Part shown: in pieces, positions 34,016 through 40,782 of the stretch
Position numbering within the stretch: the first letter of the stretch is position 1
Layout of the letters: each line of letters begins with the position of its first letter
Source: Rhodobacteraceae bacterium HLUCCA12
GTDB lineage: Bacteria; Pseudomonadota; Alphaproteobacteria; Rhodobacterales; Rhodobacteraceae
Direction of reading: 5' to 3'
Assembly (NCBI GenBank): GCA_001314715.1
Contig: LJSV01000020.1
Span: 1-40,782 of the forward strand
DNA: 40,782 bases
Made by a program: the position numbers and the translations under genes
Notes under the pieces: model-generated
Databases searched by the model: none
What the model was told of the DNA's origin: nothing
The model's input: the letters and a program-made list of their open reading frames with translations, nothing else

Positions 34016-34420
34016 TCAGCCCGGCCCGGCCCGGTACTGGGTGTCGCTGACCGCCTCGGCCCAGTCCACCGAGACACCGTCCAGGGCTTCGGCGATGGCG
34101 ATATGGGTCATGGCGATAGTCGGGGTGGCGCCGTGCCAATGGCGCTCGCCCGGTGCGAACCAGACGATGTCGCCGGGGCGGATCTCGGTGATCGGGCCGC
34201 CCTCTTGCTGCGCCCAGCCCAGGCCCGCGGTCACGATCAGCGTCTGGCCCAGCGGATGGGTATGCCAATGCGTGCGCGCGCCGGGTTCGAACGTGATCAT
34301 GACACCACCGACGCGCGCCGGATCGGGCCGCGAAAAGCGCATGTCCATGCGCACCTGACCGGTGAAATGGGCCTCGGGGCCCGGCGTCGATGGCGTGGCG
34401 CCATTGCGCTGGATGTCCAT
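34016..34420 (-). CDS. Cupin-domain protein, mandelonitrile-lyase/TM1459-like
   Basis: A 134-residue single cupin. Metal ligands are visible as His51/His53/His55 with Gln59 (HWHTHPLGQ) and His94/His96 (ERHWHGATP). The sequence [20 protein letters not shown] is the second cupin strand block. Close families include manganese cupins with hydroxynitrile lyase activity and carboxymuconolactone-decarboxylase partners; the reaction here is unknown. GAGGAGG lies just upstream of the start. It is the first gene right of the tRNA. Confidence 0.85.
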   Translation of the reverse strand: MDIQRNGATPSTPGPEAHFTGQVRMDMRFSRPDPARVGGVMITFEPGARTHWHTHPLGQTLIVTAGLGWAQQEGGPITEIRPGDIVWFAPGERHWHGATPTIAMTHIAIAEALDGVSVDWAEAVSDTQYRAGPG

Positions 34421-34476
34421 GCCGTCCTCCTCTGTCCGGAAACGGTCGGGGCAGGATGACAGGCTCTGCGCTGAAA

Positions 34477-35451
34477 TCAAGCCCGGCGCGCGGGCAGCGC
34501 CGCGACCCGCGCTGACAAGGTGATGGCGCCGTCGAAGGCAACCCGGCCGCGCGCGGCGAGGTCGATCAGATGCGCCAGGACATTGCGCGCCGCGGCGGGC
34601 AGCAGGGCTGCGGGCACGTCGGTATAGACGGCATCGGTGATCGTCTGCACGGTGTCCGCCCCGTTCGCAAGCGCGTCCAGGATCGCGCCTTCGCGCCCCT
34701 TGCGATGCGCGCGCAGCGCCCGGATGCGCGCGGGCCCATCTGCCACGGGCGCGCCGTGTCCGGGATAAAGGCGGGTGGGCCCCTCGGCCTCCAGCCGGTC
34801 GAGGCTGGCCATGAAATCGGTCAGATCGCCATCGGGTGGCGAGACCAGGCTGGGGGCCCATCCCATCACCTGATCGCCGGTAAACAGCGCCTCGCCCCAG
34901 TGAAAACACAGGTGATTGCCCAGGTGCCCCGGTGTATGGATCGCGCGCAGCGCGCGCCCGCCGACATCGAGTTCGGTGCCGTCCGGCAACCGTTCGTCGG
35001 GGGCGAACCCCTGATCGATGCCCTCGCCCCCGCCGATGGACTGTCGCGACAGGCTGCGCATCCGATCCGACATGCCGGCATCGGCATCGCCAAAGGCGAG
35101 CACCGGCGCGCCGGTCTCATGCCCGAGCGGGCGTGCACCGGGGGCATGGTCGATATGGCTGTGGCTGACCAGGATGCGCCCGATTCGTTCGCCGGGGGCA
35201 AGGGCTGCAAGGATCGCGCGCAGATGAATGGGGTTGGCCGGGCCCGGATCCAGCACCGTGACCACGCCCGTGCCCAACAGGTACGTGTTGGTGCCGCGTT
35301 CGGTCATTGGCGACGGGTTGGGCGCCAGGACCAATCGCAGCCCCTCGTCCAGTTGCAGTGCGATGCCGGGGCGTGGATCGAAGGGCGGGGGGGTGGTCTG
35401 GGTCACGGCGGGTCTCGTCAAGGTTGGGGGCGCGGCGTAAGGTAAGCACAT
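34477..35451 (-). CDS. MBL-fold metallo-hydrolase
   Basis: A 324-residue metallo-beta-lactamase-fold hydrolase of the LACTB2/glyoxalase-II-like class. The metal site is [10 protein letters not shown] (His97, His99, Asp101, His102), [23 protein letters not shown] and [10 protein letters not shown]-terminal winged-helix tail (about 245-324, [10 protein letters not shown] to [12 protein letters not shown]) is typical of this subfamily. The family-conserved part begins near PFDPRPGIA, so the GTG at 35406 is a good alternative start. The Met start overlaps the divergent kinase start by two bases, which also favours the later start. Confidence 0.88.
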   Translation of the reverse strand: MCLPYAAPPTLTRPAVTQTTPPPFDPRPGIALQLDEGLRLVLAPNPSPMTERGTNTYLLGTGVVTVLDPGPANPIHLRAILAALAPGERIGRILVSHSHIDHAPGARPLGHETGAPVLAFGDADAGMSDRMRSLSRQSIGGGEGIDQGFAPDERLPDGTELDVGGRALRAIHTPGHLGNHLCFHWGEALFTGDQVMGWAPSLVSPPDGDLTDFMASLDRLEAEGPTRLYPGHGAPVADGPARIRALRAHRKGREGAILDALANGADTVQTITDAVYTDVPAALLPAAARNVLAHLIDLAARGRVAFDGAITLSARVAALPARRA

Positions 35452-36814
35452 GTTGGCGCGAATGCTCAAATCGATAATGCCGCGGAGCCTGTATTGGCGG
35501 GCCGCACTGATCCTTTTCGTGCCGGTGGTGACGATCCTTCTGGTGGTTTCGGTGGTCTTTATCCAGCGTCACTACGAAGGTGTGACGCGCCAGATGACCG
35601 GCAACTTTGCCCACACCGTTGAGTACATTCGTTCAGAAATCGACGCGTTGCCGGACGCAGAGGCCGCGGGGGATCGCGCCGCGCAGATGGCGCGCGCCTT
35701 CGACATCGGTGTCAGTGTCTTGCCGGCACCAGCGCCGGAGCTGAGGGGCGACCGGATTCCGTTCTACGACCTGAACAGCCGCATCGTTCTGGCCCAGATG
35801 AACAGCACCCTGACGGGCATCGCCTTTGTCGGCGTGATCGACGGCGCGGTCTGGCTACGGCTTGACAGCGAACATGGCCTGCTGCAACTGATCTTCCCCT
35901 TGAATATGGTGTCCGCGCGCAATCCGCACCAGCTGCTGGTGGTGATGCTGTTCAGCGGCCTTCTGATGTCGCTTGTGGCGTTCGTGTTTCTCAAGAACCA
36001 GATGCGCCCGATCCGGCGTCTGGCCGCCGCCGCCGAGGCGTTCGGGCGCGGCGAGATCAAGCCTTATCACCCCTCGGGCGCGACCGAGGTGCGCGCCGCG
36101 GGGCAAGCTTTCCTGCAGATGCGCCGCCGGATCGAACGCCATATCGAGCAGCGCACCCTGATGCTGTCGGGGATCAGCCACGACCTGCGCACGCCGCTGA
36201 CCCGGATGACGCTGGGGCTGTCGATGATGGACCACGAACCCGAGGCCCGGGCGCTGTTGTCCGATGTGCGACAGATGGAATCACTGATCGACCGGTTCCT
36301 GGAGTTCGCGCGCGCCGATCTGGCCGAGGAGGCCAGCGCGGTGGACCTGAATGCGCTGGTCGATGAAAAGGTGGCCGAGTTTCGGCAGGCGGGGCTTGAT
36401 GTCGCTGTGGCGCCGGACCCTGGCGCCGAACAGCAGTCCCTGACGCTGATCCTGCGCCCGCAACTGTTCACCCGCGCACTGGACAACGTGCTGGCCAATG
36501 CGCATCGCTATGCGACGCGGGCGCGGGTTCGGCTGTGGCAAGAGGGCGACTCGATCATCGTGTCGGTCGAGGATGACGGCCCCGGCATTGCGCCCCGGCA
36601 GCGGGCCGAGGCGATGAAACCCTTTGTCCGGCTCGATGCGGCGCGCGGGGCCAGCGATCGTGCCGCGGGGGCCGGGCTGGGGTTGGCGATCGTCGCCGAT
36701 GCGCTGCGCAGCCACGGCGGCCGGCTTGAACTGGCGCAGGGGCAAAGCCCCGGCCTGGGCGGGCTTGAGGCGCGCCTTGTCCTGCCCGCCTCGTTGCGTG
36801 CCGCGCCCGATTGA
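35450..36814 (+). CDS. Membrane-bound sensor histidine kinase, EnvZ-like
   Basis: A 454-residue kinase. Membrane helices are at about 17-38 and 161-181, enclosing a periplasmic sensor of about 120 residues. HAMP follows (MRPIRRLAAAAEAFGRGEI). The HisKA domain has phospho-acceptor His244 in GISHDLRTPLTRM. The ATPase domain shows NVLANAHRYA (N box), VEDDGPGIAP (G1) and GAGLGLAIV (G2). No response regulator gene is adjacent, so its partner must be elsewhere. An alternative Met lies 4 codons downstream. A hairpin separates it from the convergent radical SAM gene. Confidence 0.92.
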   Translation: MLARMLKSIMPRSLYWRAALILFVPVVTILLVVSVVFIQRHYEGVTRQMTGNFAHTVEYIRSEIDALPDAEAAGDRAAQMARAFDIGVSVLPAPAPELRGDRIPFYDLNSRIVLAQMNSTLTGIAFVGVIDGAVWLRLDSEHGLLQLIFPLNMVSARNPHQLLVVMLFSGLLMSLVAFVFLKNQMRPIRRLAAAAEAFGRGEIKPYHPSGATEVRAAGQAFLQMRRRIERHIEQRTLMLSGISHDLRTPLTRMTLGLSMMDHEPEARALLSDVRQMESLIDRFLEFARADLAEEASAVDLNALVDEKVAEFRQAGLDVAVAPDPGAEQQSLTLILRPQLFTRALDNVLANAHRYATRARVRLWQEGDSIIVSVEDDGPGIAPRQRAEAMKPFVRLDAARGASDRAAGAGLGLAIVADALRSHGGRLELAQGQSPGLGGLEARLVLPASLRAAPD

Positions 36815-36836
36815 GCGGGCTCGCTCGCAGGGGGAT

Positions 36837-36866
36837 GGCGCGCGGTCGCACCTGCGGTTGCGCGCC
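36837..36866. terminator. Hairpin between convergent kinase and radical SAM genes
   Basis: GGCGCGC (36837-36843) pairs with GCGCGCC (36860-36866), with an inner CGCA/TGCG stem. It lies 23 bp after one stop and 9 bp before the other. No T-run follows, so a factor-aided or two-way role is inferred. Confidence 0.5.
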
Positions 36867-36875
36867 GGTTGCTGC

Positions 36876-37997
36876 TCAGAACAGCGAAAGCTGCCTTTCT
36901 GCCGGGCCGGTGCCGTCGGGTGGGCCGAATAAAGTGCAGTCGAGCGGTGGCAGATCCTTGGCATAGCCAAGGCGGCGACGGGCCAGGGCCACCCGCTGCG
37001 ACAGCAGCGAAGCGCGCGGCCCGATCCCGCGAAACCGGCTGCCGAAACGCGGATCGTTGGCACGTCCGCCCCGCATCTCGTGGATCTGGCGCAAGACGGC
37101 GGCGGCGTGATTCGGTCGATGGCGTTCAAGCCAGTCGTGAAACAGGGCGTGCACCTCGTGCGGCAGCCGGATCAGGCTGCTCCAGGCGACTTGCGCGCCG
37201 GCCTCGCGCGCGGCGGCCATGATCGGCTCGATCTCATGGTCGGTCAGGCCGGGGATGACCGGGGCAAGCATCAGGCGCACCGGCACCCCCGCCGCCCGCA
37301 GCGCGGCGATCGTTTGCAGACGGCGCGCCGGGGTGGGTGCGCGCGGCTCCATCGCGCGGGCCAGATCGGGGTCGAGCGTGGTAATCGAGATGCCGACCTC
37401 GGCCAGGTTCTGCGCGGCCATCTCGGCCAGAATGTCGGTGTCGCGCGTGATCAGCGCGCCGCGTGTCGTGATCGTCACCGGGTGGCGCCAGTCGCGCAGC
37501 ACTTCAAGCAGCGCACGGGTGATGCGGTGCTGCGCCTCGATCGGTTGCCACGGATCGGTATTCGACCCCAGCGCGAGCGGCGCCACGCGGTAGCCCTTGC
37601 GCCCGAATTCGCGCGCAAGCACCACGGGCGCATCAGGCCGCGCGATCAGCCGGGTCTCAAAATCGAGGCCGGGCGACAGACCCAGATAGGCATGGGTCGG
37701 GCGCGCGTAACAATAGATGCAGCCGTGTTCGCAACCGCGATAAGGGTTCACCGCCCGGTCGAACCCCAGATCGGGCGACTGGTTCCAGGCGATGGCCTTG
37801 CGCGGGCGCTCGACGGCAACCTCGCGCAGGCGGCTGTGGGTGTCTTCGGCGATGTCCCAGCCATCATGGTCCCAGACGCGGGCAAGGGGTTCGAACCGCC
37901 CGGCCGGCAGGGCGGTCGTCCCACGGGCCGCCGCGCGCATCATTGGATCGGGCGGAGCAAGGGCAGGCGCGGGGGGCGGATCGGATCGACGCGGCAT
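36876..37997 (-). CDS. PA0069-family radical SAM protein (SplB-like)
   Basis: A 373-residue radical SAM protein. The cluster motif CEHGCIYCYARP has Cys89, Cys93 and Cys96, and the family lead NPYRGCEHGC is intact. VTITTRGALITRD and GISITTLDPDLARAMEPRAP are typical of the PA0069/Rv2578c family, which is related to spore photoproduct lyase. The molecular substrate is unknown. The start MPRRSDPPP has no ribosome site, but a promoter and a LexA-type box sit directly upstream, pointing to SOS control and possibly a leaderless mRNA. A later Met at 37943 is an alternative start. Confidence 0.88.
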   Translation of the reverse strand: MPRRSDPPPAPALAPPDPMMRAAARGTTALPAGRFEPLARVWDHDGWDIAEDTHSRLREVAVERPRKAIAWNQSPDLGFDRAVNPYRGCEHGCIYCYARPTHAYLGLSPGLDFETRLIARPDAPVVLAREFGRKGYRVAPLALGSNTDPWQPIEAQHRITRALLEVLRDWRHPVTITTRGALITRDTDILAEMAAQNLAEVGISITTLDPDLARAMEPRAPTPARRLQTIAALRAAGVPVRLMLAPVIPGLTDHEIEPIMAAAREAGAQVAWSSLIRLPHEVHALFHDWLERHRPNHAAAVLRQIHEMRGGRANDPRFGSRFRGIGPRASLLSQRVALARRRLGYAKDLPPLDCTLFGPPDGTGPAERQLSLF

Positions 37998-38008
37998 ATC
38001 GCAAATAT

Positions 38009-38023
38009 GAACAAAAAGGGAAC
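38009..38023 (-). promoter_or_regulatory. LexA-type box (GTTC-N7-GTTC) within the radical SAM promoter
   Basis: On the minus strand the segment is GTTCCCTTTTTGTTC, a perfect match to the alphaproteobacterial LexA consensus GTTC-N7-GTTC. It falls in the 17-bp spacer between TTGCAA (-35) and CATATT (-10). The predicted start of transcription falls at or next to the ATG at 37997. Confidence 0.75.
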
Positions 38024-38150
38024 ATTTTGCAATGCCTCGTCGTGCGCCGGGCGGCCGCTGTCGCCTTTCTATCCATGCATGTCGCAATCCGGACAGTCGG
38101 CCCGCGCGTTATGGCGCATTGAGCGAGAGATAAACCCTGCGGAGCGCGCC

Positions 38151-38849
38151 ATGGCCGAAGACGACGAGATCATCCTGTCCGAGCTTGATGACGACGAGCT
38201 GGTGCAGCAGATGATGGATGACCTCTATGACGGTCTCAAGGAAGAGATCGAAGAGGGCGTGAATATCCTGCTCGAACGCGGCTGGACCCCGTATGACGTG
38301 CTGACCAAGGCGCTGGTGGCGGGCATGACCATCGTCGGTCACGACTTCCGCGATGGTATCCTGTTCGTCCCCGAGGTGCTTCTGGCGGCCAACGCGATGA
38401 AGGCGGGCATGGCGATTCTCAAGCCCCTTCTGGTGGAAACCGGCGCGCCGCGCATGGGCAAGATGGTGATCGGCACCGTCAAGGGCGATATCCATGATAT
38501 CGGCAAGAACCTTGTCGGCATGATGATGGAAGGCGCCGGGTTCGAGGTGGTCGATCTGGGCATCAACAACCCTGTCGAGAACTATCTCGAGGCGCTCGAG
38601 CGCGAAGATGCCGATATTCTGGGCATGTCGGCGCTTCTCACCACGACCATGCCCTACATGAAGGTCGTCATCGACACGATGAAGGAAAAGGGCATCCGCG
38701 AGGACTATATCGTGCTGGTCGGCGGCGCGCCCCTGAACGAGGAATTCGGCCGGGCCATCGGCGCCGACGCCTATTGCCGCGACGCCGCGGTCGCCGTCGA
38801 GACCGCCAAGCAGTTCGTGGCCCGCAAGCACAACCGCCTGAACGCCTGA
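38151..38849 (+). CDS. B12-binding corrinoid protein, likely part of a split methionine synthase
   Basis: A 232-residue cytoplasmic protein. A helical B12-binding cap domain (about 15-95) is followed by the Rossmann-like cobalamin domain with GDIHDIGKN (Asp113, His115, Gly118: the DxHxxG motif whose His ligates cobalt). The motifs MSALLTTTMPYMK and VLVGGAPLNEEF, the second conserved region, are also present. The methyltransferase and activation domains of MetH are absent. In some Rhodobacterales, methionine synthase is split into separate proteins encoded at distant loci, and this gene fits the B12-binding piece; a methylamine or betaine methyltransferase partner is the alternative. GGAG precedes the start. 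No cobalamin riboswitch is visible in the leader. Confidence 0.88.
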   Translation: MAEDDEIILSELDDDELVQQMMDDLYDGLKEEIEEGVNILLERGWTPYDVLTKALVAGMTIVGHDFRDGILFVPEVLLAANAMKAGMAILKPLLVETGAPRMGKMVIGTVKGDIHDIGKNLVGMMMEGAGFEVVDLGINNPVENYLEALEREDADILGMSALLTTTMPYMKVVIDTMKEKGIREDYIVLVGGAPLNEEFGRAIGADAYCRDAAVAVETAKQFVARKHNRLNA

Positions 38850-38971
38850 GCCGCAATCCCGCCGGGCTTTTTCGCGCCCTCCGGGACCGCGGTGGGAATT
38901 TACCGCCAGCCCCTTTCCTTTTCCCGGCCTCCCGTCCTATCGTCGCGCGCGACATTTGACAGGAGAATGCG

Positions 38972-40477
38972 ATGACCACGCTCAAGACCGCCGCCGATGT
39001 TCTGAACGCCTGCGGGCTGGACCCTGCCGCGCTGTCGGGCGGCAGCCTTGCGGTGCATTCGCCGATCGACGGGGCGCAGATCGCCGCGCTGAAGACGACC
39101 CCGCTGGAGGACATGCCCGCAATCCGTGCGCGTGCGCAACTGGCGTTCCAGACCTGGCGGGCGGTGCCGGCGCCGCGCCGGGGCGAACTCGTGCGTCTCT
39201 TGGGCGAAGAGTTGCGCGCCGCCAAGAAGGCGCTGGGGGCGCTGGTCACGCTTGAGGCGGGCAAGATCACCTCGGAAGGGTTGGGCGAAGTCCAGGAGAT
39301 GATCGACATCTGCGACTTCGCCGTGGGCCTGTCGCGCCAGCTCTACGGGCTGACCATCGCTTCGGAACGGCCGGGCCATGTGATGCGCGAGACCTGGCAT
39401 CCGCTGGGTCCGGCCGCAGTCATCACCGCCTTCAACTTCCCGGTCGCGGTGTGGTCGTGGAACACGGCGCTGGCGCTGGTCTGTGGCGATCCGGTGATCT
39501 GGAAGCCGTCCGACAAATCCCCGCTCACGGCAATGGCCTGCGAGGTGATCTTCAAGCGCGCGCTTGCCCGGTTCGGGGATGACGCGCCCGAGGGCCTCTT
39601 GCAACTGGTGATCGGCGGGGCCGAGCATGGCGACGCCCTCGCCACCGCGCCCGACATCCCGCTGGTGTCGGCCACGGGCTCCACCCGCATGGGGCGGGTC
39701 GTCGGTCCCAAGGTCGCGGCGCGGTTCGGCCGGTCGATCCTCGAACTCGGCGGCAACAATGCCATGATCGTGGCACCGTCGGCAGATCTGGAAATGGCGG
39801 TGCGGGCGATCGTCTTTTCCGCGGTCGGCACGGCGGGGCAGCGGTGCACCTCGTTGCGGCGGCTGATCGTGCATGACAGCATCGCCGACGACCTGGTCGC
39901 GCGGCTGGTCAAGGCCTATGCCAGCCTTCCGGTGGGCGATCCGCGCGAAGCCGGCACGCTTGTCGGCCCGCTGATCGATGCCGCGGCGCTCGATCGGATG
40001 CAGGCGGCGCTGGAACGCGCCCGCGCCCAGGGCGGCACCGTTCACGGCGGCGCCCCGGCACCCGGCGGGCCTGCGGGCGGCGCCTATGCCGCGCCGGCCC
40101 TGGTCGAGATGCCCGACCAGACCGACATCGTGCGCGAGGAAACCTTTGCACCGATCCTTTATGTGATGCGCTACAGCACCTTCGAGCAGGCGCTGGCGAT
40201 GCATAATGACGTGCCGCAGGGGTTGTCGTCATGCATCTTCACCCTTGACCTGCGCGAGGCCGAAAGCTTCCTGCAACACTCGGACTGTGGCATCACGAAT
40301 GTCAATATCGGCCCCTCGGGGGCCGAGATCGGCGGCGCGTTCGGCGGCGAAAAGGAAACCGGGGGCGGGCGCGAAAGCGGCTCGGACGCCTGGAAGGGTT
40401 ACATGCGGCGGGCCACCAACACGGTCAATTACTCGACCGAGCTGCCGCTGGCGCAGGGGGTTCGATTCGATATCTGA
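38972..40477 (+). CDS. amaB: Aldehyde dehydrogenase, ALDH7/AmaB type (L-piperidine-6-carboxylate dehydrogenase-like)
   Basis: A 501-residue NAD-dependent dehydrogenase. The catalytic Cys lies in AGQRCTSLRR, the general-base Glu in LELGGNNAMIV, and NAD-binding parts are ITAFNFPVAVW, WKPSDKSPLTA and SATGSTRMGR. The NFP/QRCTSLRR/GAEIGGAFGGEKETGGGRESGS blocks are those of the ALDH7 (antiquitin) class, which oxidises 2-aminoadipate semialdehyde/piperideine-6-carboxylate in lysine breakdown. AGGAG precedes the start by about 6 bases. No other lysine-catabolic gene is near, so the substrate is inferred from family only. Confidence 0.9.
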   Translation: MTTLKTAADVLNACGLDPAALSGGSLAVHSPIDGAQIAALKTTPLEDMPAIRARAQLAFQTWRAVPAPRRGELVRLLGEELRAAKKALGALVTLEAGKITSEGLGEVQEMIDICDFAVGLSRQLYGLTIASERPGHVMRETWHPLGPAAVITAFNFPVAVWSWNTALALVCGDPVIWKPSDKSPLTAMACEVIFKRALARFGDDAPEGLLQLVIGGAEHGDALATAPDIPLVSATGSTRMGRVVGPKVAARFGRSILELGGNNAMIVAPSADLEMAVRAIVFSAVGTAGQRCTSLRRLIVHDSIADDLVARLVKAYASLPVGDPREAGTLVGPLIDAAALDRMQAALERARAQGGTVHGGAPAPGGPAGGAYAAPALVEMPDQTDIVREETFAPILYVMRYSTFEQALAMHNDVPQGLSSCIFTLDLREAESFLQHSDCGITNVNIGPSGAEIGGAFGGEKETGGGRESGSDAWKGYMRRATNTVNYSTELPLAQGVRFDI

Positions 40478-40500
40478 CGTCGCGCCCGGTCACTGGCCCC

Positions 40501-40573
40501 CCTTTCATTTTCTGTCCGGAAATATCCTGGGGGTGAATGGGCGCGACCGCGCCCAGAGGGGGCAACGCCCCCT
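40501..40573 (+). repeat. REP-like double-hairpin element, copy 2, probable two-way terminator
   Basis: The segment reads CCTTTCATTTTCTGTCCGGA, AAATATCC, GGGGGTGAAT, a GGGCGC/GCGCCC hairpin, then AGGGGGC-AAC-GCCCCCT (7-bp stem, 40557-40573) followed by TTCCC. It parallels copy 1 at 2960-3030 and again separates convergent genes. Confidence 0.65.
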
Positions 40574-40605
40574 TTCCCGGCTCGCCGCCCGCGTGGCGGC
40601 GGGTT

Positions 40606-40782
40606 TCACCCCTCGTTGCGGATCAGCCGGGTGAGGGGGTCGAAGACCTGGGCATTGGCGGCGATGACCGCGCCCGTGTCCAGCGGGTCGTCGCCTGGGC
40701 GCACCGGGCCGATGAACCCGCCGGCCTCGCGCACCAGCAAGATGCCCGCGGCGATGTCCCAGGCACTCAGCCCGCGTTCCCA
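40606..40782 (-). CDS. suhB: Inositol monophosphatase family protein, C-terminal part only
   Basis: The last 58 residues of an inositol-monophosphatase/SuhB-type phosphatase; the rest lies right of the window. WERGLSAWDIAAGILLVREAGG is the second family signature, with the metal-binding Asp in AWDIAAG. The tail continues VIAANAQVFDPLTRLI. It is convergent with the aldehyde dehydrogenase gene, and a CGCCGCC/GGCGGCG hairpin lies just past its stop. Confidence 0.87.
   Translation of the reverse strand, partial: WERGLSAWDIAAGILLVREAGGFIGPVRPGDDPLDTGAVIAANAQVFDPLTRLIRNEG

Noticed and set aside
37998-38150. Cobalamin riboswitch before the B12-binding protein gene
   Set aside because: No B12-box-like sequence or suitable length is visible in the leader.
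1-40782. CRISPR arrays, insertion sequences or rRNA genes
   Set aside because: No regularly spaced repeats, transposase-like protein or rRNA sequence was seen in the window.

Overview
The window looks like a chromosomal stretch of a GC-rich alphaproteobacterium of the Rhodobacterales (Rhodobacter/Roseobacter group). This rests on codon use, the gene families (urea carboxylase-associated protein, split methionine-synthase corrinoid protein, caa3-type oxidase with fused subunits I and III, PA0069-type radical SAM protein) and a GTTC-N7-GTTC LexA-type box. No ribosomal RNA or other species marker is present, so the placement is inference.

Left part (1-10.4 kb): a GAF/PAS sensor gene that is broken near the window edge, a urea carboxylase-associated protein, an HNH protein, an esterase/DNA-glycosylase pair, pgi, purB with a cupin and a lipoprotein gene upstream, and moaA. 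Most are single housekeeping genes; convergent pairs are separated by hairpins.

Middle part (10.4-23.6 kb), all on the minus strand: two tightly packed operons. The upstream one (fadE, thiolase, fadB-like, acetyl-CoA hydrolase/transferase) is a beta-oxidation module whose genes overlap at their ends. 83 bp downstream begins a caa3-type cytochrome c oxidase operon: subunit II with a cytochrome c domain, fused subunits I+III, a small membrane protein, a CtaG-like protein and a triheme cytochrome c, again joined by 4-base stop/start overlaps. Its subunit I has Gln where the K-channel Lys normally lies.

23.8-33.9 kb is the most interesting part: a 9,988-bp integrated element bounded by 48-bp direct repeats of the 3' part of tRNA-Asn. 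It carries a tyrosine integrase, an unknown 228-aa protein, an AlpA-type regulator, a small unknown protein, a RepA-like AAA ATPase followed by iteron-like repeats and an AT-rich stretch (candidate origin), then a compact packaging and capsid block: gp6-like connector, large terminase, head-closure protein, HNH endonuclease, HK97-type capsid, prohead protease, portal and a YodC-like protein. No tail, lysis or small-terminase gene is recognisable. This is the gene content expected of a capsid-forming phage satellite (cf-PICI-like) that would make its own heads and borrow tails from a helper phage.

Right part (33.8-40.8 kb): the intact tRNA-Asn, a cupin, an MBL-fold hydrolase, an orphan-looking histidine kinase, a radical SAM gene with a promoter that appears to be covered by a LexA box, a B12-binding protein likely to be one piece of a split methionine synthase, an ALDH7-type aldehyde dehydrogenase and the 3' end of an inositol monophosphatase gene. 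A Rhodobacterales-style REP-like double hairpin occurs twice (about 2.96-3.03 kb and 40.50-40.57 kb), each time between convergent genes.
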